In this document: piece after piece, positions 17,573-26,286 of the stretch
Position numbering within the stretch: the first letter of the stretch is position 1
How the letters are laid out: every line of letters begins with the position of its first letter
Assembly (NCBI RefSeq): GCF_900155935.1
Contig: NZ_FTLW01000006.1
Span: forward strand, 31,976-95,975
Direction of reading: 5' to 3'
Source: Solilutibacter tolerans
GTDB taxonomy: Bacteria > Pseudomonadota > Gammaproteobacteria > Xanthomonadales > Xanthomonadaceae
Length of the DNA: 64,000 nucleotides
Notes under the pieces: model-generated
Seen by the model: the letters and a program-made list of their open reading frames with translations, nothing else
Database searches by the model: none
Told to the model about the DNA's origin: nothing
Translations under genes and position numbers: made by a program

Positions 17573-18799
17573 CTAATTAGCATCTAGCCCTTGCTGCCTG
17601 TGACGCGGAAGCAGCACCGAAATAAGAGCGGCAACCACCACCATGATCGATGAGATGACAAGGCATGCACCGATACCGGCCGACTGGAACACCCAGCCGG
17701 ACAAGATGGTGCCGACCAATCGTCCTAATGCATTAGCCATGTAGTAGAAGCCGACGTCGAGCGAGACCCCATCTTCACTGGCATAGCTCACGATCAGATA
17801 GCTATGTAGCGACGAATTGATTGCGAACAGCACGCCGAACAACAGCAGACCCGTAATCAGAACCACTTGTGGCGACTGTCCTTGCGCCAACAGGAGCGCC
17901 ATGACGGCGGGCACTACGGCCAGCACCACCGCCCAGCCGAAGGCCGCGCGTCCGTCCGGCAGCTTACCGCTGCGCAAACCCGTGAGATACGGCGCGAACG
18001 ATTGGACGATCCCATAGCCAATGATCCACAGGGCCAGGAACCCGCCAATCTTCCAGAAATCCCACCCCAGCTGCGTGGCGAGGAACACCGGCAATGCCAC
18101 GACAAACCAGACATCACGAGCACCGAACAGGAACAGGCGCGCCGCTGACAGAAGGTTGATCGCGCGGCTCTTGGAAAAGATGTCGCGAAACTTCGGCTTG
18201 CTCTTGGCCTTGCCCAGATCGCGCTTGAGCAGGGCCATGCTCAACAACCAGACCAACAGTAACGCGCCTGCCATGAAGGTCACGGCAGGACCGAACCCCA
18301 CCCAGGTAAGCAACGCGCCGCCCAGGAAGAACCCGATGCCCTTGAGCGCATTCTTTGATCCGGTCAACGCCGCCACCCAGCGGAACAGCGTGCCCTGCTG
18401 ATCGCCCGGCACCAGCAGCTTGATGCTGCTCTTGGCGCTCATCTTGTTGAGGTCCTTGGCGATGCCGGACAGCGCCTGCGCGGACATCACCCAAGGCACC
18501 GTCAACCACCCCGCAGGTACCAGCAGCATCGACAAGGCCACGACCTGCATCGCCAAACCGATGTTCATGGTGCGATTGAGCCCGATGCGGGCACCCAGCC
18601 AACCGCCGACGAGATTGGTGATGACACCGAAGATCTCGTAGAACAGGAACAGTAGCGCAACCTGCAGCGGGCTGTACCCAAGCGCATGAAAGTGCAGCAC
18701 TACGAGCATGCGCAGCGCGCCATCGGTGAGGGTGAACGCCCAGTAGTTGCCTGTGATCAACAGGTACTGGCGAACGTCCGGCGACAGGCGTGCGAGCAT
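17573..18799 (-). CDS. arsJ: organoarsenical efflux MFS permease ArsJ
   Basis: This 408-residue, 12-helix MFS transporter starts MLARLSPDVRQYLLITGNYW, as ArsJ does. With the GAPDH encoded just upstream it forms the ArsJ pathway: GAPDH makes 1-arseno-3-phosphoglycerate from arsenate, and ArsJ pumps it out of the cell, where it breaks down to arsenate. The five-base gap to the GAPDH stop supports co-transcription. It is the last gene of the ars operon and ends four bases before the CATAG junction. Confidence 0.9.
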   Translation of the reverse strand: MLARLSPDVRQYLLITGNYWAFTLTDGALRMLVVLHFHALGYSPLQVALLFLFYEIFGVITNLVGGWLGARIGLNRTMNIGLAMQVVALSMLLVPAGWLTVPWVMSAQALSGIAKDLNKMSAKSSIKLLVPGDQQGTLFRWVAALTGSKNALKGIGFFLGGALLTWVGFGPAVTFMAGALLLVWLLSMALLKRDLGKAKSKPKFRDIFSKSRAINLLSAARLFLFGARDVWFVVALPVFLATQLGWDFWKIGGFLALWIIGYGIVQSFAPYLTGLRSGKLPDGRAAFGWAVVLAVVPAVMALLLAQGQSPQVVLITGLLLFGVLFAINSSLHSYLIVSYASEDGVSLDVGFYYMANALGRLVGTILSGWVFQSAGIGACLVISSIMVVVAALISVLLPRHRQQGLDAN

Positions 18800-18804
18800 G
18801 GCGA

Positions 18805-19812
18805 TTATCGATCCGCGTTTCCGACCAGCTGCATGAGCTCAGCCGTCCGGTTCACGTAGCCCCACTCATTGTCGTACCAGGCGTAGATCTTGACCTGCGT
18901 GCCGTTGATGACCAGCGTAGACATGGCATCGACGATGCTGGAACGCGGATCGTGCAGGAAGTCGATCGAAACCAACGGCCGCGTTTCGTAGCCCAGGATG
19001 TCCTTGAGCTCGCCTTCTGAGGCTTCCTGCAGCAGGCGGTTCACTTCCTCGACCGTGGTGGCGCCCTCAACTTCGAACACGCAGTCGGTCAGCGAAGCAT
19101 TCGTCAGCGGCACGCGAACCGCATGGCCGTTGAGACGCCCCTTGAGCTCCGGGAATATCTCGGCGATCGCGGTGGCCGAACCCGTCGAGGTCGGAATCAG
19201 GCTTGCCCCACAGGAACGGGCGCGACGCAGATCCTTGTGCGGAGCATCGACGATCACCTGGGTGTTGGTCAGGCTGTGGATCGTGGTGAGGCTGCCGTGA
19301 CGGATGCCCAGCTTTTCGTGGATGACTTTCACCACCGGCGCGAGGCAGTTGGTTGTACACGACGCAGCCGACACAATGCGGTGCTGTGCTGGATCGAAGC
19401 GTTGATGGTTCACGCCCATCACGATGTCGAGGGTGCCGGCCGACTTGATGGGCGCAGTCACCACGACGCGCTTCACGCCCTGGTCTAGGTACGGCTGTAG
19501 CACGTCGGGCTTGCGGAACTTGCCGGAGGCTTCAAGCACCACGTCGCACCCAGACCAGTCGGTCGCCGCGAGCTCCTTGTTGCGGGTCACCGGAATCCGC
19601 TGGCCGTCGATGACCAGCGCATCGCCATCCACGGTCGCTTGATGGCCCCAACGGCCATGCACGGAATCGAAGTTCAGCAAATGCGCGAGCGTCGCGGCAT
19701 CGCCGGCTGGATCGTTGATCTGCACGAACTGAAGATTGGGCTTGCCCCAGGCCGCACGCAGGGTCAGGCGACCCATGCGGCCGAAGCCGTTGATGCCAAC
19801 ACGAATGGTCAT
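18805..19812 (-). CDS. ArsJ-associated glyceraldehyde-3-phosphate dehydrogenase
   Basis: This 335-residue GAPDH has the NAD-binding N-terminus [12 protein letters not shown], the catalytic SCTTNC motif near residue 150, and the C-terminal [12 protein letters not shown]. Within the ars operon it uses arsenate in place of phosphate to form 1-arseno-3-phosphoglycerate, the substrate of ArsJ. It is the second-to-last gene of the operon, between the second arsC and arsJ. A purely glycolytic role is unlikely given the location. Confidence 0.92.
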   Translation of the reverse strand: MTIRVGINGFGRMGRLTLRAAWGKPNLQFVQINDPAGDAATLAHLLNFDSVHGRWGHQATVDGDALVIDGQRIPVTRNKELAATDWSGCDVVLEASGKFRKPDVLQPYLDQGVKRVVVTAPIKSAGTLDIVMGVNHQRFDPAQHRIVSAASCTTNCLAPVVKVIHEKLGIRHGSLTTIHSLTNTQVIVDAPHKDLRRARSCGASLIPTSTGSATAIAEIFPELKGRLNGHAVRVPLTNASLTDCVFEVEGATTVEEVNRLLQEASEGELKDILGYETRPLVSIDFLHDPRSSIVDAMSTLVINGTQVKIYAWYDNEWGYVNRTAELMQLVGNADR

Positions 19813-19828
19813 GAGTGATGTCTACAGG

Positions 19829-20344
19829 TTAAAGATGGAAATCGGTGGTGGCCGAGTTTTCGTTGATCCGGTGCAATCTGGTTTGCGCAGCGAGGCGATC
19901 CAGCCCCTCCAGAGGCAGTGACAGCAGCAAAGAAATTCGCTGCTGCAGCGCATGTATGGCATTGGTGAAGGCCTTTTGGACCTGCTCGTGTGTCCCCGTG
20001 GCATGTGCCGGATCCGACAAGCTCCAGTGCGCAGTCAGGGGATGCCCCGGCCAGACTGGGCATTGCTCTCCGGCGGCGCGATCACACACGGTAATGATGA
20101 GATCCATCTCCGGCGCATCCGGTCCCGCGAACTCGTCCCAACTTTTGCTGCGCAGCCCTTCCGTCGATATCCCCGCGCTCTTCAACACTTGCAGGGCGAT
20201 CGGATGCACCTCCCCCTTCGGATGGCTACCCGCGCTGAAGTCGCGCAGGCGGTTGCGGCCCAGCGATTTAGCCAGCGCTTCCGCCATCTGGCTACGCGCG
20301 GAGTTTCCGGTGCACAGGAACAGAACGTTGTAATGGTCTTTCAT
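19829..20344 (-). CDS. arsC: arsenate reductase, LMW-phosphatase type (promoter-distal copy)
   Basis: This 171-residue protein has the P-loop VLFLCTGNSARSQMAEALA near the N-terminus, with catalytic Cys and Arg, and the SKSWDEF and ITVCDRAAGEQCPVWPG segments of thioredoxin-coupled ArsC. It reduces arsenate to arsenite for export by Acr3. The ATG at 20344 follows GAGG; an earlier ATT-type start would add seven residues of no clear role. It lies between acr3 and the GAPDH gene and differs from the second arsC of the operon by roughly half its residues. Confidence 0.9.
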   Translation of the reverse strand: MKDHYNVLFLCTGNSARSQMAEALAKSLGRNRLRDFSAGSHPKGEVHPIALQVLKSAGISTEGLRSKSWDEFAGPDAPEMDLIITVCDRAAGEQCPVWPGHPLTAHWSLSDPAHATGTHEQVQKAFTNAIHALQQRISLLLSLPLEGLDRLAAQTRLHRINENSATTDFHL

Positions 20345-20374
20345 GCGAAACCTCACAGGAATCAAACGATGCCT

Positions 20375-21448
20375 TCAGGCACGGGTGGCGTACCAGGACT
20401 TGCTGGAATTGACGATGCGAACGACGGAGAGCATCACCGGCACTTCTACGAGCACGCCGACGACGGTGGCCAGTGCGGCGCCCGAATGGACGCCAAAGAC
20501 CGCAACCGCGGTAGCGACCGCCAATTCGAAGAAATTGCTCGCGCCAATCAGCGCCGAAGGCCCCGCCACGCAGTGCGCCACACCCAGCTTTCGGTTGAGC
20601 CAATAGGCCAAGCCCGAGTTGAGATAAACCTGGATCAGGATCGGCACCGCGAGCATGGCGATGATGAGGGGCTGGTCGATGATCTGGCGACCTTGGAATC
20701 CAAACAGCAACATCAGGGTCAGCAGCAGCGCGATAAGCGAGAGCGGGCCAAGTCGGCGCAGCAGAGCTGCCAGCGCCTGTTCACCGCCTCGACGCAGCAC
20801 AGCACGACGAATGATCGCAGCGATGATCACCGGAACGACTATGTAGAGCGCCACGGACAGCAGGAGCGTCGACCACGGCACCGCAATCGACGAGATGCCG
20901 AGCAGTAAGCCCACGATAGGCGCGAACGCGACCACCATGATCAGGTCGTTCAGCGCAACCTGGCTGAGCGTGAACTGTGGGTCGCCATCGCACAGGTTGC
21001 TCCATACGAACACCATCGCAGTACAAGGTGCTGCTGCCAATAGGATCAGGCCGGCGACATAGGAGTCGAGTTGCTCCGCGGGCAAGTAAGGCGCGAAGAC
21101 GTGACGGATGAAGAACCATCCCAGCAAGGCCATCGAGAATGGCTTGACCGCCCAATTGACGAAGACCGTGACGCCGATGCCACGCCAGTGTCCGCTGACC
21201 TGGCGCATGGCGCCGAAGTCGATCTTCAGCAGCATCGGAATGATCATGAGCCAGATCAACACCGCGACCGGCAGATTGACCTTGGCGATTTCCGCAGCAC
21301 CCATTCGAGCGAATAGGCCCGGGAACGCGTAGCCGAGCAGCGTTCCGGCACCCATGCAAAGCATGACCCAGAGCGTCAGGTGCCGCTCGAAGAGTCCCAT
21401 GCGCTTGGAGAGCGGTGCGTTTTCCGCCTCAAGGAGCATGTTGCTCAT
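20375..21448 (-). CDS. acr3: arsenite efflux permease Acr3
   Basis: This 357-residue protein has about ten transmembrane helices and the Acr3 motif CTAMVFVWSNLCDGDP in the central region, with the conserved Cys. Acr3 extrudes arsenite as a proton antiporter. It overlaps the stop of the upstream arsC by four bases (ATGA). It is a BART-superfamily transporter, distinct from the ArsB type. Confidence 0.93.
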   Translation of the reverse strand: MSNMLLEAENAPLSKRMGLFERHLTLWVMLCMGAGTLLGYAFPGLFARMGAAEIAKVNLPVAVLIWLMIIPMLLKIDFGAMRQVSGHWRGIGVTVFVNWAVKPFSMALLGWFFIRHVFAPYLPAEQLDSYVAGLILLAAAPCTAMVFVWSNLCDGDPQFTLSQVALNDLIMVVAFAPIVGLLLGISSIAVPWSTLLLSVALYIVVPVIIAAIIRRAVLRRGGEQALAALLRRLGPLSLIALLLTLMLLFGFQGRQIIDQPLIIAMLAVPILIQVYLNSGLAYWLNRKLGVAHCVAGPSALIGASNFFELAVATAVAVFGVHSGAALATVVGVLVEVPVMLSVVRIVNSSKSWYATRA

Positions 21449-21972
21449 GCGCGGTTTCCCTCAAGCGGCCTTGCGGGAAACCGCGCATCGATGTCGACTA
21501 GCGCTTGTTGCAGCGCCTCGCGGCTCAGCGCTTCCACGGGCAGCCCGATGAGCGCCTGAAGCCGCGTCACGATTACGTCTTCGGTGCGACGAAACGCATC
21601 CTCGACGATAGCGGGATCGCCATTGATCGAGGCCGGATCCGGCAGGCCCCAATGCGCCTTCACGAAATTACCGTAGAAGACGGGGCACGACTCATTCGCC
21701 GCGCTGTCGCACACCGTGACCACCACATCAAACGCGGCGGCATCGGAACCTGCATATTCGTCCCACGACTTGCTGCGGGCGCCTTCGGCAGGAATCCCCC
21801 GTCGCCCAAGCTCGATCAACGCATTCGGATTCACGAAACCTGCGGGTTGACTGCCCGCGCTGTGTGCTTCGAAGCGGCCTTGGCCCAGGTGGTTGAGCGT
21901 GGCGGCGAACAGGATGCTGCGGGCGGAATTGGCGGTGCAGAGAAACAGCACCTTGATCGGCATGGACGGCAT
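21445..21972 (-). CDS. arsC: arsenate reductase, LMW-phosphatase type (promoter-proximal copy)
   Basis: This 175-residue protein has the catalytic P-loop VLFLCTANSARSILFAATL, a variant of CTGNSARS with Ala for Gly, and the segments RSKSWDEYAG and VTVCDSAANESCPVFYG. The start ATG 21972 shares a base with the arsR stop codon (TGATG overlap), which makes it preferable to the ATG nine bases downstream. A longer in-frame extension lies inside arsR and is not used. It is the first structural gene of the operon. Confidence 0.88.
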   Translation of the reverse strand: MPSMPIKVLFLCTANSARSILFAATLNHLGQGRFEAHSAGSQPAGFVNPNALIELGRRGIPAEGARSKSWDEYAGSDAAAFDVVVTVCDSAANESCPVFYGNFVKAHWGLPDPASINGDPAIVEDAFRRTEDVIVTRLQALIGLPVEALSREALQQALVDIDARFPARPLEGNRA

Positions 21973-22334
21973 CACCGGACGCGGATGGATTTGACGGGGA
22001 TGGCGACCTCGGCCGGCAACGCATTCGCGGCAGGTGCGCATTTGGAGGGGTCACCTCCGCAACAGTTCTGGGTCAGGTAGTCGACCAAGTCCTGCATCTC
22101 CGAGAAGTTCGCCCGGTAGCGGATGTAGCGCCCCTGCTGCTCGGCTTCAATCAGGCCAGCATGCGCGAGGGTCTTCAGATGAAAGGACACCGTCGCCGGG
22201 GGGAAGTCGAACTTATGGATCAAATCACCCGGGAATGCGCCTTCCGGCCCCAATTCGACCAGATGACGAAAAATCGCGAGACGGGAGGCATGGGCCAGCG
22301 CACCTAGGGCAGTAACGGCTTCTTTCATATCCAT
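21972..22334 (-). CDS. arsR: arsenic-responsive repressor ArsR
   Basis: This 120-residue winged-helix protein has the DNA-recognition region PPATVSFHLKTLAHAGLI and a C-terminal cysteine set Cys91, Cys92 and Cys99 (QNCCGGDPSKC) suited to bind As(III). It represses its own operon until arsenite binds. There is no ribosome site upstream of the ATG, which starts two bases from the operator palindrome, so the message may be leaderless. Confidence 0.93.
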   Translation of the reverse strand: MDMKEAVTALGALAHASRLAIFRHLVELGPEGAFPGDLIHKFDFPPATVSFHLKTLAHAGLIEAEQQGRYIRYRANFSEMQDLVDYLTQNCCGGDPSKCAPAANALPAEVAIPVKSIRVR

Positions 22335-22336
22335 GC

Positions 22337-22352
22337 TTCTAGTATGTTAGAA
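22337..22352. promoter_or_regulatory. probable ArsR operator
   Basis: The 16-bp palindrome TTCTAgtatgtTAGAA (perfect 5-bp arms) sits in the 61-base gap between arsR and the divergent phoU-like gene. It abuts the arsR start and could control both directions. AT richness around it is consistent with promoter elements. Confidence 0.6.
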
Positions 22353-22395
22353 TAATCGAAGGAAGACAAGCCCCAATGTCTCCCGGGAGCTGGTC

Positions 22396-23007
22396 ATGAG
22401 CAGTTCGAGTGCGGAGTCCGGTTTTAAACGGATCGTCGATGCCCTCACCGAGTCGGCACGAACGTGCCAAGCCCGTCTGGCTCAGGTGACACGCACTTTG
22501 GAGCGTTCAAACGGGCTCGACGCAATGCAGGACGATGAAGCCCAGCATCTGCAACGCATCGAGGCATGGGTGATCGAGGGGCTGGCGAGCCACGGCGGCA
22601 GCGCCGTTCGTGCGGTTTCCGCGCTGCGCATCGCCAACGACTTGCGACGCATCGATCAGCTCCTGTCTGACCTGGCCCGCCGCCTTCCGCACCCGATGCC
22701 TGCGCTACCTGGTGACACGGCAGACCAGGTTCACCACGTTATTGAACTCACCCTGGTGCAACTCGGTGCCTGCCAGGACTGCCTGACGCCCCAGAACTTG
22801 GGGCGAATCCAACGCGTTGTGTCCGAAGAAACCTTCCTCGACGATTGGTACGACATCCTGCTCGGCGACGTCCTGGACGAACTCGCCGAGAAACGACTGT
22901 CAAAGGCCGACTTGATCCCGGTACTAACAGTGGCCCGCGCCTTGGAGAGCATCGGCGACCATGCGCGGGACATTGCCATCAATGCAGCGGCACTTGACCG
23001 GTCATAG
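22396..23007 (+). CDS. PhoU-like protein
   Basis: This 203-residue helical protein has two repeats of the PhoU type: SALRIANDLRRIDQLLSDLA in the first half and LTVARALESIGDHARDIAIN near the end, where PhoU carries the metal-binding E/D-rich helices. PhoU proteins moderate Pst phosphate uptake; arsenate enters through that route, so a role in limiting arsenate import is a reasonable inference. It is transcribed away from arsR under a shared intergenic region. Its stop codon coincides with the CATAG repeat that abuts the tnsB stub. Confidence 0.75.
   Translation: MSSSSAESGFKRIVDALTESARTCQARLAQVTRTLERSNGLDAMQDDEAQHLQRIEAWVIEGLASHGGSAVRAVSALRIANDLRRIDQLLSDLARRLPHPMPALPGDTADQVHHVIELTLVQLGACQDCLTPQNLGRIQRVVSEETFLDDWYDILLGDVLDELAEKRLSKADLIPVLTVARALESIGDHARDIAINAAALDRS
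23003..23007. repeat. right copy of 5-bp CATAG repeat flanking the ars cassette
   Basis: CATAG overlaps the stop codon of the PhoU-like gene and the last tnsB-like codon (Tyr148). It is identical to 17565-17569. Confidence 0.35.
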
Positions 23008-23447
23008 TTGGTGGCCAAAGCGTTCTTCTGCTTTCCGCTTTGCCAGTAACGACGCAGGTCGCGAATCAAGGTATCGCGCTTGCGACCACTCTCCTTCTCT
23101 GCCTGGGTCAAGAGGCTTGCACGAAGTACACGATCGAAGCACCTTGGGTCGTCTTGGACAATGCTTTCGACGGCACTCCAGTTTCTCTCGAGTCGCTCCG
23201 CATGCTTGATTTCACGAGTCGTCAGATAGACGAACTCGTCCACACCAGGAGTCAAATCGCCTTTATCCCAGGCTTGATCGAGCTTCTTGGCGGACATCAT
23301 CTTTGGAAGCGCCTTGTCATCGTCCAGCGCTATCGTTACTGCAACATCCTGTGCCCGATCCAGCCAGAGGATGCGTTCTCGCTGAACTGGCCCCTGCTTC
23401 TTACTGACTCGCTGTACGACCATGCCAATGGCGGGCAGGCTACTCAT
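23004..23447 (-). pseudogene. tnsB: TnsB transposase, 5' stub only
   Basis: About 148 codons match the TnsB N-terminus. The segment LRRYWQSGKQKNALATNY is close to the corresponding LLRRYWQRGQTPNALIPDY of Tn7. TnsB is normally about 700 residues; the DDE catalytic core and C-terminus are missing here. Beyond 23004 the frame runs into DNA that codes for the PhoU-like protein on the other strand, and the 130 or so codons read there are antisense noise. The start overlaps the tnsA stop by four bases. No other TnsB sequence is in the window. Confidence 0.88.
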
Positions 23448-24277
23448 GCCACCCCCCTTTCGAGTTGTTCGGGTTCGAATGAGTCGGGCAGGAGACCCAA
23501 GACTTCATGTGTCCTAATTGGCTCGCGCATGTCGATGCGCCACGATTTATTCGCCAATTGATGCCTGACCAGGAACAGGCACGTCCCTGGCTCAATACCA
23601 AGTTTGCGATCAACGCCTAGACACGCATGGGCCAAGGACTCGTCCTTTGCCTCGATGGCAGTTCGAAGTGTCGGCAGGATGTCTGGCAGCGGGAGTGATG
23701 CTATGTACTCTTGGTCTTCAAGCATCTGGACGCTATGAACCCATTCGATGTTCTGGGCCATTGCCCAGGGAATTTCCGCCTCGGTAACGATCGCCCAATC
23801 GACGCAACGCGCTTCCCAAAACTGCCTCTCCAACTCCAAACCAAGCACCTGCGCTCTCTTGCTCAAGTCTTTCGCGGGCTTAATAAAGCGCGCCTGGCGG
23901 AGGACTTGGTCCTCTGCCTGAAGGTCGATCACAAAGTCGGTGGTCCTCACCCTAGGCTCGCCATCATCCACCGGGATACGCGCACCGATGCGTTCTGCCA
24001 GCACGAGGGTCTCCTCGAGCGGCAGCAGGGGAAACTGTTCGTAGTAGTCGACGACCGCGTCCGACCACTCGAGCAGATAGGCAAACGCGGTCTCGATATC
24101 CGAGAAGCACTGGATCACCCGACCGCTCTTCCAGCTCTTGAACCGGCTCGCCTTTCCCCTTGAGGAGAAGTCGCGGACATGGATCCAAGGGAGGTAGTTC
24201 TGACCGGCGCCTTGTCCGCGGCCTGCCTTTATCTGGCGTTCCGTCCAGAGGTATCGGGGCGACTCGTCCGCTGTCAT
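23444..24277 (-). CDS. tnsA: TnsA-like transposon endonuclease
   Basis: This 277-residue protein has the TnsA segments SSRGKASRFKSWKSGR, LEWSDAVVDYYEQFPLLPLE, RTTDFVID and ARFIKPAKDL. The acidic residues in LEWSD/TTDF and Lys in the last motif are the nuclease site. In Tn7, TnsA cuts the 5' strand so that insertion is cut-and-paste. The gene is intact and is the closest tns gene to glmS, 95 bases from the putative right end. Its partner TnsB is truncated, so it has no transposase to work with from this element. Confidence 0.9.
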   Translation of the reverse strand: MTADESPRYLWTERQIKAGRGQGAGQNYLPWIHVRDFSSRGKASRFKSWKSGRVIQCFSDIETAFAYLLEWSDAVVDYYEQFPLLPLEETLVLAERIGARIPVDDGEPRVRTTDFVIDLQAEDQVLRQARFIKPAKDLSKRAQVLGLELERQFWEARCVDWAIVTEAEIPWAMAQNIEWVHSVQMLEDQEYIASLPLPDILPTLRTAIEAKDESLAHACLGVDRKLGIEPGTCLFLVRHQLANKSWRIDMREPIRTHEVLGLLPDSFEPEQLERGVA

Positions 24278-24320
24278 CTGCGCTTCCTTTTTGCGCGTTT
24301 TCAGCGGGCTATCACGACCA

Positions 24321-24371
24321 CCCCAACTATATTGCCAATTACCCGAACACTTTTTGTTTTAATCCCCAACA
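24321..24371 (-). repeat. Tn7-like right end with three TnsB-type sites
   Basis: Read inward on the reverse strand from 24371, the cores GTTGGGG, GTTCGGG and GTTGGGG recur every 21-22 bases, two of them preceded by A/T-rich ACAA-type sequence (AAACAAAAAGTG, GGCAATATAG). Tn7 has overlapping 22-bp TnsB sites at its right end with consensus ACAATAAAGTTGGGA. The outermost bases are TGT, as in Tn7 ends. Confidence 0.7.
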
Positions 24372-24413
24372 TTAATGGCACGCCCCACCCCGCTTGCTTT
24401 TTTCATGCGTGGG

Positions 24414-26243
24414 TCACTCCACCGTGACCGATTTGGCCAGATTGCGCGGCTTGTCCACGTCCGTGCCACGCGCCAATGCCGCGTGGTAGGCCAAGAGTTG
24501 CACGGGGATGGAGTGCACGATGGGCGACAACACACCAACATGACGCGGCGTGCGGATGACGTGCACGCCTTCGGATTCGCTGAAGTGGCTATCGGCATCG
24601 GCAAAGACAAACATCTCGCCGCCGCGTGCACGGACCTCCTGAATGTTGGATTTCACTTTTTCCAGCAAGCTGTCGTTCGGTGCGATCACCACCACCGGCA
24701 TATCGCTATCGACAAGCGCCAGCGGCCCATGTTTGAGCTCACCGGCGGGATAAGCCTCAGCGTGGATGTAGCTGATCTCTTTCAGCTTCAACGCGCCTTC
24801 GAGCGCGATCGGGTAATGCACGCCCCTCCCCAGGAACAAGGCATGATGCTTCGGTGCAAAGCGTTCGCTCCAGGTTGCAATCTGCGGTTCCAGATTCAAG
24901 GCATGCTGCACGCTGCCAGGCAAATGACGCAGCGCTTCGACGAGTTCTGCTTCACGCCCCTCATCCAACCGACCACGCAGTTTCGCCAAGGTGCAGGTCA
25001 GGATGAACAAGGCGACCAACTGCGTGGTGAAGGCCTTGGTCGATGCCACACCGATCTCTGCACCGGCGCGGGTGTAGAACACCAGCTTGCTGGCACGCGG
25101 GATCGCGCTTTCCGGCACGTTGCAAATGGACAGCGTCTTGTCTTGCCCCAGTGACTTCGCGTACTTCAGCGCCTCCATGGTGTCGAGGGTTTCTCCCGAC
25201 TGCGAGATGGTGACGATGAGCTGCTTCGGGTTGGCCACTACCTTGCGGTAGCGATACTCGCTGGCGATGTCCACATTGCAGGCGATGCCGGCGATATCTT
25301 CCAGCCAGTACTTCGCCACCATGCCGGCGTAGTAGCTGGTACCGCAAGCGAGGATCTGCACCGACTCGACATCCCCCAGCACCTCGGCCGCATTGTCGCC
25401 GAAGAGCTGCAAATCGAAGCATCCCAGATCCGCCACGCCTTCGATGGTGTCGGCCAGCGCACGCGGCTGCTCGTGGATCTCTTTCTGCATGAAGTGGCGA
25501 TAGGGCCCAAGCTCGAGCGAGGCCAGCGAGACGTCCGACACATGGACCTCGCGCTCGACCTCGGCGTCGTTGGCATCGAACACGCGGGCGCTCGCGCGCG
25601 TGAGTTCCGCGGTGTCACCTTCTTCCAGGAAGATCACACGGCGGGTTGCCTGGATGATCGCTGACACATCGGAGGCAACGAAATTCTCGCCATCCCCCAA
25701 ACCGATCAACAGCGGGCACCCCATACGCGCGACGACCATCCGGGTCGGATCGTTCTGGCTGACCACCGCGAGCGCATACGCGCCATGCAGCTCCTTGACA
25801 GCGCGCTGCAAGGCAGCGAGCAGATCGTTCCCACCCGCCATGTGGTGATGAATGAGATGTGCGATGACTTCGGTATCGGTCTGAGATTCAAACTGATAAC
25901 CGAGTGCCTGCAATCGCTCACGCTGCTCTTCGTGGTTTTCAATGATGCCGTTGTGAACCAGGGCAACGCCCTCACTCATGTGCGGATGCGCATTCGTCTC
26001 GGTCACGCCGCCATGCGTGGCCCAGCGAGTGTGACCGATGCCAAGCTGCGCGCTGAGGCCATCGGCGAGCGCGGCGGCCTCCATCTCGGACACGCGGCCG
26101 GTGCGACGCACGCGGCGCATGCTCTCTTCTTCAACCACTGCGATGCCCGACGAGTCGTAGCCACGATATTCCAGGCGCTTGAGTCCCTCGATCAGGACCG
26201 GGACCACGTCACGCTGCGCGATGGCGCCTACAATTCCACACAT
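24414..26243 (-). CDS. glmS: glutamine-fructose-6-phosphate aminotransferase (isomerizing)
   Basis: GlmS makes glucosamine-6-phosphate for cell-wall and LPS synthesis. The 609-residue protein starts [20 protein letters not shown]; removal of Met exposes the catalytic Cys1 of the glutaminase domain. Two SIS domains follow (for example [14 protein letters not shown] and [15 protein letters not shown]), and the C-terminus [11 protein letters not shown] is the classic ending whose DNA is recognised by TnsD. Frame extends five codons upstream, but the ATG at 26243 is the family start. The Tn7-like element lies immediately downstream. Confidence 0.97.
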   Translation of the reverse strand: MCGIVGAIAQRDVVPVLIEGLKRLEYRGYDSSGIAVVEEESMRRVRRTGRVSEMEAAALADGLSAQLGIGHTRWATHGGVTETNAHPHMSEGVALVHNGIIENHEEQRERLQALGYQFESQTDTEVIAHLIHHHMAGGNDLLAALQRAVKELHGAYALAVVSQNDPTRMVVARMGCPLLIGLGDGENFVASDVSAIIQATRRVIFLEEGDTAELTRASARVFDANDAEVEREVHVSDVSLASLELGPYRHFMQKEIHEQPRALADTIEGVADLGCFDLQLFGDNAAEVLGDVESVQILACGTSYYAGMVAKYWLEDIAGIACNVDIASEYRYRKVVANPKQLIVTISQSGETLDTMEALKYAKSLGQDKTLSICNVPESAIPRASKLVFYTRAGAEIGVASTKAFTTQLVALFILTCTLAKLRGRLDEGREAELVEALRHLPGSVQHALNLEPQIATWSERFAPKHHALFLGRGVHYPIALEGALKLKEISYIHAEAYPAGELKHGPLALVDSDMPVVVIAPNDSLLEKVKSNIQEVRARGGEMFVFADADSHFSESEGVHVIRTPRHVGVLSPIVHSIPVQLLAYHAALARGTDVDKPRNLAKSVTVE

Positions 26244-26286
26244 GCTGAGTACTCCCAAGCCAAGCTGCTGATTTTAGACGATTTAG

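Larger units (their letters stand above)
12216..24371. mobile_element. Tn7-like transposon downstream of glmS, ars cargo, defective
   Basis: The genes tnsA, tnsB (stub), tnsC, tnsD and tnsE lie in Tn7 order on the reverse strand, with tnsA nearest to the 3' end of glmS. Tn7 and relatives insert downstream of glmS using TnsD and keep the right (tnsA) end next to it, so the position and orientation are as expected. A right end with TnsB-type repeats ends at 24371, about 42 bases past the glmS stop. The left end is approximate. Cargo is an arsenic cassette placed between tnsB and tnsC rather than beyond tnsE. With tnsB truncated and tnsD and tnsE frameshifted, self-mobility is not expected. Confidence 0.85.

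Noticed and set aside
22731..23003. Continuation of the tnsB frame beyond codon 148.
   Set aside because: It reads the antisense of the PhoU-like gene; the Ser/Arg-rich residues do not resemble TnsB.
24278..24413. A classic glmS-type ribozyme or riboswitch near glmS.
   Set aside because: The glmS ribozyme lies in the 5' leader in Gram-positive bacteria; the short leader upstream of 26243 shows no such structure, and the downstream DNA is the transposon end.
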